From NCBI RefSeq assembly GCF_001687565.2, contig NZ_CP016534.2, positions 686,501 to 750,500 of the forward strand: a DNA stretch of 64,000 nucleotides. Reading direction: 5' to 3'. Source of the stretch: Planococcus antarcticus DSM 14505. Its GTDB lineage: Bacteria > Bacillota > Bacilli > Bacillales_A > Planococcaceae. Shown piece after piece: positions 60,508 through 64,000 of this stretch. The number at the start of each line of letters is the position of its first letter. Positions within the stretch are counted from its first letter, which is position 1. The notes beneath the pieces are model-generated. The model ran no database searches and was not told the DNA's origin. It was given only the letters and a program-made list of their open reading frames with translations. A program made the position numbers and the translations under genes.

Positions 60508-60643
60508 TCATGCCCTTGTGCTAATACAAAAAAAATATATTTCATACCTGTTTCCACTCGATACATCAACACAGTCTAAGGAGCAGAGTGTCTTTTTATA
60601 CAGCCGTATAAATTGCGGATGAATGGTTCCGTTCACAGGAACC
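60508..60643 (+). repeat. Family A repeat, diverged copy
   Basis: Left end TGCCCTTGTGCTAATA, right end CCGTTCACAGGA, and a right arm TACAGCCGTATAAATTG. GACACTCTGC-type core hairpin (CACAGTCTAAGGAGCAGAGTG) with a T run follows the type 2 plan. It is the rightmost copy and sits directly after the nuclease cluster. Confidence 0.65.
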
Positions 60644-60694
60644 ATTTAGAAGTTAATTCACTCCTAGAAAAGCGAAATGTGAGAGGTGAAAAAA

Positions 60695-61447
60695 ATGAGT
60701 CTCAGTGAAACCATAACATTTTTTCTGTTCGGCCTTGCCGTTTTGTTCGTGGTTGCGGTAGCCTGGATTATTTTTAAAAAACGGAAAAAATGGGCAATTG
60801 CTTTAACAAGTGTATTGGTTGTTGGGTATATTGGGTATTATGCGTATTACCCTTACTTAAAAGTCAGTATCCATGCAGAGAAGTATGAGCAGGTCAGTGA
60901 GTATTTAGTTACCACTTATCCAGACCGGAAATTCATGGTCATTCCTGAGCAGTATGAAGAAGGCGATACAGTCGGCTATTTTGATGTTAATGATGAAGAG
61001 ACTCCAGATATGGGTGTGAGTTTACACGTCGATAAAAACGGACAAGTCCAGCAAACAGGCAATTGGACAACTGGTGAGTTCCCCACGCAACAAGAGCTAT
61101 GGCGGGGGCTCGAATTTGGTTACGGAGAAAGTTATACGCTAGACAGAGATAACATCGAGATAACAAAACAAGATGAATGGATTGATGGGGAACTTACCGT
61201 GTTTGCACTAACGATAGATGGAATGCCAGCGATAGCGGTTTATGAATACTCAAGAGCTGGTTATGGCTTAATGGATTTGCAGGTAGCAGAAGATGACTTA
61301 TTCGTTTCAACTAGTGCAGAGGGGCATACGTTCATTTATGTTGATGAACGCTACAAAGAGGAGACAGCAGCCGTTCTAGTAGGAGACGGGGAAACAATTT
61401 CTGTAGATGCAGCAGAGCATAAAGGGAAACTTTTTATGTTTGAATAG
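60695..61447 (+). CDS. Hypothetical membrane protein, 250 aa
   Basis: ATG 60695 after GAGAGGTG. Two membrane segments (about residues 8-27 and 36-55) anchor an extracellular domain of about 190 residues, acidic and beta-rich (YLVTTYPDRKFMVIPEQYEE, DMGVSLHVDKNGQVQQTGNW, YVDERYKEETAAVLVGDGET). Repeats of a YVDE/VDKN type suggest a PepSY-like fold, but I am not sure. No partner gene is evident. Confidence 0.7.
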   Translation: MSLSETITFFLFGLAVLFVVAVAWIIFKKRKKWAIALTSVLVVGYIGYYAYYPYLKVSIHAEKYEQVSEYLVTTYPDRKFMVIPEQYEEGDTVGYFDVNDEETPDMGVSLHVDKNGQVQQTGNWTTGEFPTQQELWRGLEFGYGESYTLDRDNIEITKQDEWIDGELTVFALTIDGMPAIAVYEYSRAGYGLMDLQVAEDDLFVSTSAEGHTFIYVDERYKEETAAVLVGDGETISVDAAEHKGKLFMFE

Positions 61448-61597
61448 CTAATGCTGCAGCTAGAATGAAAAAGCAGCTTGTGGTTATATGCTTTGTCATC
61501 ACACGCTTTTTGTTTTTCCATTAAATCGGTAAAAAATCCCAACTTACACCAATTAGATGATAGAATAAACACATAATTAGGTTAAGGGGGTTTTTAG

Positions 61598-62398
61598 ATG
61601 AAGGCAGAAAACGACAAAATTTTATCGATTAAGAATCTAACAATGAACTATGGCAGCAAAAATATATTGAATGGAATCAATCTCGAAGTGACAAAAGGCC
61701 AGATCATTGGATACATAGGACCGAACGGAGCGGGCAAGAGCACGACCGTAAAAATCATGCTAGGGCTGATAGATGATTACCAGGGAGAAGTTGTGATTTT
61801 CGGACAGGATATTTCTTCAGGCGATCCTTTTTATAAAAGAAGGATTGGTTATGTACCGGAAAATGCGGAAGCATACGATAATCTGACGGCGATGGAGTAT
61901 CTGGTGTTTACCGGGGAACTTTACGGCATGGACCGGGACGCTACTCAGGCAAAAGCAGAACGGCTGATGCAACAATTCGATTTGCGGGATGTTGGTCATT
62001 CCCGACTTTCTTCCTTTTCAAAAGGCATGAAGCAAAAAGTGTTGATCATAGCAAGTCTACTTCATGACCCGGATTTATTGTTTTGGGACGAGCCGCTCAG
62101 CGGATTGGACGCTAACAGCATGATGGTTATCCAGGAAATTCTGGCGCAACTGGCAGCTCAAGGGAAAACTATCTTTTATTCATCGCATATTATGGATCTT
62201 GTAGAGAAAATCAGCAATCGCATCGTACTTTTGGTGAAAGGGGAAGTAGTGGCAGATGGGACGTTTGAAGAACTGCAGGAAATGAGCCAGGAAGGATCGC
62301 TTTCCGGGATTTTCAATCAACTGACCGGCTTTACGGAGCACCGCAGCAAAGCTCAGGATTTTGTGTCAATCGTGCAGGGAGACAAGGAGTATGCGTGA
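61598..62398 (+). CDS. ABC exporter ATP-binding protein
   Basis: 266 residues. Walker A GPNGAGKSTTVK (near 45), signature LSSFSKGMKQK, Walker B LLFWDEPLSG and the H-loop SSHIMDL are all intact. It resembles YthP of B. subtilis: a short ABC-2 exporter ATPase with an adjoining permease. AAGGGGG precedes the ATG. Its stop overlaps the permease start by 8 bp (ATG at 62391), so they are coupled. Confidence 0.93.
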   Translation: MKAENDKILSIKNLTMNYGSKNILNGINLEVTKGQIIGYIGPNGAGKSTTVKIMLGLIDDYQGEVVIFGQDISSGDPFYKRRIGYVPENAEAYDNLTAMEYLVFTGELYGMDRDATQAKAERLMQQFDLRDVGHSRLSSFSKGMKQKVLIIASLLHDPDLLFWDEPLSGLDANSMMVIQEILAQLAAQGKTIFYSSHIMDLVEKISNRIVLLVKGEVVADGTFEELQEMSQEGSLSGIFNQLTGFTEHRSKAQDFVSIVQGDKEYA

Positions 62399-64000
62399 AT
62401 TTAAATCACTAAAGATTCTTTCAGCATTTAAAAGCATCTTTACAAAACTTGGCGTTGATTATGCTGTTATGGAAAAAATACTGCAAATCAAATTGACGAT
62501 GGATGAACGGCGTGTGCCGACGATTTTCGGGGATAGTGGCAAAAAGAAAGAAGGAAACCAGTTCTTAAAATCTCTTTGGGTATACGGGCTTTACAGTTTG
62601 ATCTTAATCCCGTTCTTGCTGCTTGGAGAAAATTACATCTTTCAGATGAGCCTCGTTTTTGGAATCGTTCTTTTTATCTTGATGACTTCCATGATTTCCG
62701 ATTTTTCAGTGGTCCTGCTGGATGTCCGAGACAAAAACATTCTCCAAACCAAGCCGATCAATAGAAAAACCATTGCCGCAGCGAAAATTGTCCATATCAT
62801 GATTTATATGGCTTTTGTGGCCGGGGCTTTTACAGCGATTCCCTTCTTGGTAGGATTGTTTAAACACGGCATGATCTTTTCCTTGATTTTCCTGATCGAA
62901 CTCGTATTGACGATTTTGTTGGTCGTCGTCCTGACGTCCCTACTGTATTTGTTTATCTTACGTTTCTTTGACGGGGAAAAGCTGAAAGACATCATCAATT
63001 ACGTACAGATTCTGCTGTCTGTCGGAGTAGTGGTAGGCTATCAAGTACTGATCAGATCTTTTGAATTTGTCGACTTAAATATGATCTATTCGTTCAGCTG
63101 GTGGCATTTCTTGATTCCGTCTCTCTGGTATGGAGCGCCTTTTGAAGTCTTCCTGACTGGCAATTCTTCCGTTTATTTGTTGGCTTTTACCATGCTGGCA
63201 GTACTGGTGCCGATCATTGCTATTTATGGCTATGCAAAACTAATGCCGTCATTTGAACGGAATCTCGAAAAGCTTTTAAATGATACTAAAACCCGCAAAC
63301 AAAAAAGAAATTGGCCGGATGAAATCGAGGCAAAACTATTTTGCCGTTCCAAAGAAGAACGGACATTTTTCCGTTTTGCTGCGTCAATGATGAAAAAAGA
63401 ACGGGAATTCAAGTTAAAGGTTTTCCCGGCACTCGGGATGTCGATTTTTTTCCCATTCCTCTTTATCTTCACCTATCCAGCGGAAGGTGGGCTAGAAGAG
63501 ATTTCAGGGGGCAATATGTTTTTATTTATCTACTTCTGTAATTTCATGATTCCAAGCTTCGTTTACATGCTGAGGTTTTCAGAAGGCTATAAAGGCAGCT
63601 GGATTTTTAAAGCGGCACCGATTGAGCAGATTTCCCGTGCTTACAGTGGTGCATTAAAAGCCTTTTTTGTAAAATTGTATCTTCCGGTTTTCATTGTGGT
63701 CTCTTTTGTATTTATCTGGATTTTCACGGCGAGAATTCTTCCGGATCTGGCAGCCGTTTTTCTTGGAGGTCTTCTGCAAACCCTGTTTACACATAAAATG
63801 GTCAATGAAGATGAATTTCCTTTTTCCACTTCGTTTGAGTTTACTCAAGATGCAGGCGGCGCGAAGATGCTGCTTCTTACACTTATAACAGGTGTTTTCA
63901 TTGGTGCTCATTTCATCGCCAATCTAAATGATTACGGTATTTACATTTACCTCGTTATTTTGGTAGCGACTTTATTGATTGGTTGGCAATTGATTTTCCC
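62391..64000 (+). CDS. ABC exporter permease (YthQ-like), 3' partial
   Basis: The frame opens at ATG 62391 (MREFKSLKILSAFKSIFTKL) after AAGGAG and is open to the window edge (at least 536 codons). It has a cytoplasmic N-terminus and many membrane spans, with segments such as LYSLILIPFLLLGENYIF, MTSMISDFSVVLLDVRD, LVVVLTSLLYLFILRFF and WWHFLIPSLWYG. The layout suits a large ABC permease like YthQ. Substrate is unknown; the C-terminus lies outside the window. Confidence 0.88.
   Translation, partial: MREFKSLKILSAFKSIFTKLGVDYAVMEKILQIKLTMDERRVPTIFGDSGKKKEGNQFLKSLWVYGLYSLILIPFLLLGENYIFQMSLVFGIVLFILMTSMISDFSVVLLDVRDKNILQTKPINRKTIAAAKIVHIMIYMAFVAGAFTAIPFLVGLFKHGMIFSLIFLIELVLTILLVVVLTSLLYLFILRFFDGEKLKDIINYVQILLSVGVVVGYQVLIRSFEFVDLNMIYSFSWWHFLIPSLWYGAPFEVFLTGNSSVYLLAFTMLAVLVPIIAIYGYAKLMPSFERNLEKLLNDTKTRKQKRNWPDEIEAKLFCRSKEERTFFRFAASMMKKEREFKLKVFPALGMSIFFPFLFIFTYPAEGGLEEISGGNMFLFIYFCNFMIPSFVYMLRFSEGYKGSWIFKAAPIEQISRAYSGALKAFFVKLYLPVFIVVSFVFIWIFTARILPDLAAVFLGGLLQTLFTHKMVNEDEFPFSTSFEFTQDAGGAKMLLLTLITGVFIGAHFIANLNDYGIYIYLVILVATLLIGWQLIF

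Noticed and set aside
1-64000. rRNA, tRNA or prophage structural genes
   Set aside because: No conserved tRNA or rRNA segments and no capsid, tail, terminase or integrase genes were seen on either strand.

Overview
The window looks like chromosome from a low-G+C Gram-positive of the Planococcaceae/Bacillaceae type (Planococcus-like). This is an inference from AGGAGG-type ribosome binding sites, flotillin, CNNM/CBS proteins, a YesMN-type two-component pair, TspO and bdhA; no rRNA or tRNA is present to confirm it.

The left 22 kb is mostly ordered housekeeping and catabolic DNA. It holds two CNNM/CBS membrane proteins, several tiny membrane proteins, flotillin, and a galactoside module. That module is an AraC-type response regulator and sensor kinase, a cre-like site, a lipoprotein sugar-binding protein, two permeases with no ATPase of their own, a GH36 alpha-galactosidase and a GH42 beta-galactosidase. 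A short-chain fatty acid transporter and an Ltp-like repeat lipoprotein follow. Structured 'family B' repeats fill the gaps around the glycosidases.

From about 18.7 kb, and mainly from 22.9 to 60.6 kb, the DNA is accessory. It contains worn toxin-antitoxin loci (truncated PIN toxin, orphan HTH antitoxin, yefM with a nonsense-mutated yoeB, Fic with a 61-aa antitoxin). It also has a nuclease-helicase (PD-(D/E)XK plus DUF2075) next to a FokI-like nuclease, an hsdS remnant split by an IS4-family element, an intact IS1380-family element, and ISL3 and IS3 fragments. Many short orphan or broken genes lie among these. A second nuclease cluster (PLD-type nuclease-ATPase, a 69-aa protein and a PD-(D/E)XK-like protein) lies at 57.5-60.5 kb.

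The most unusual structure is a dispersed family of imperfect inverted repeats ('family A', about 160 bp, roughly ten near-complete and eight partial copies from 24.7 to 60.6 kb). Its terminal stem changes in a compensatory way between copies, and its centre is often a terminator-like hairpin. Many copies sit exactly where a gene is cut off.

Ordinary genes reappear between these pieces: SbtA-like bicarbonate transporter with DUF2294, SEC-C protein, aromatic acid exporter family protein, amidase, aldo/keto reductase, butanediol dehydrogenase, TspO, a Ca2+/Na+ antiporter, and an ABC exporter whose permease runs off the right edge. All functional statements come from reading translated sequence; no database search was run.
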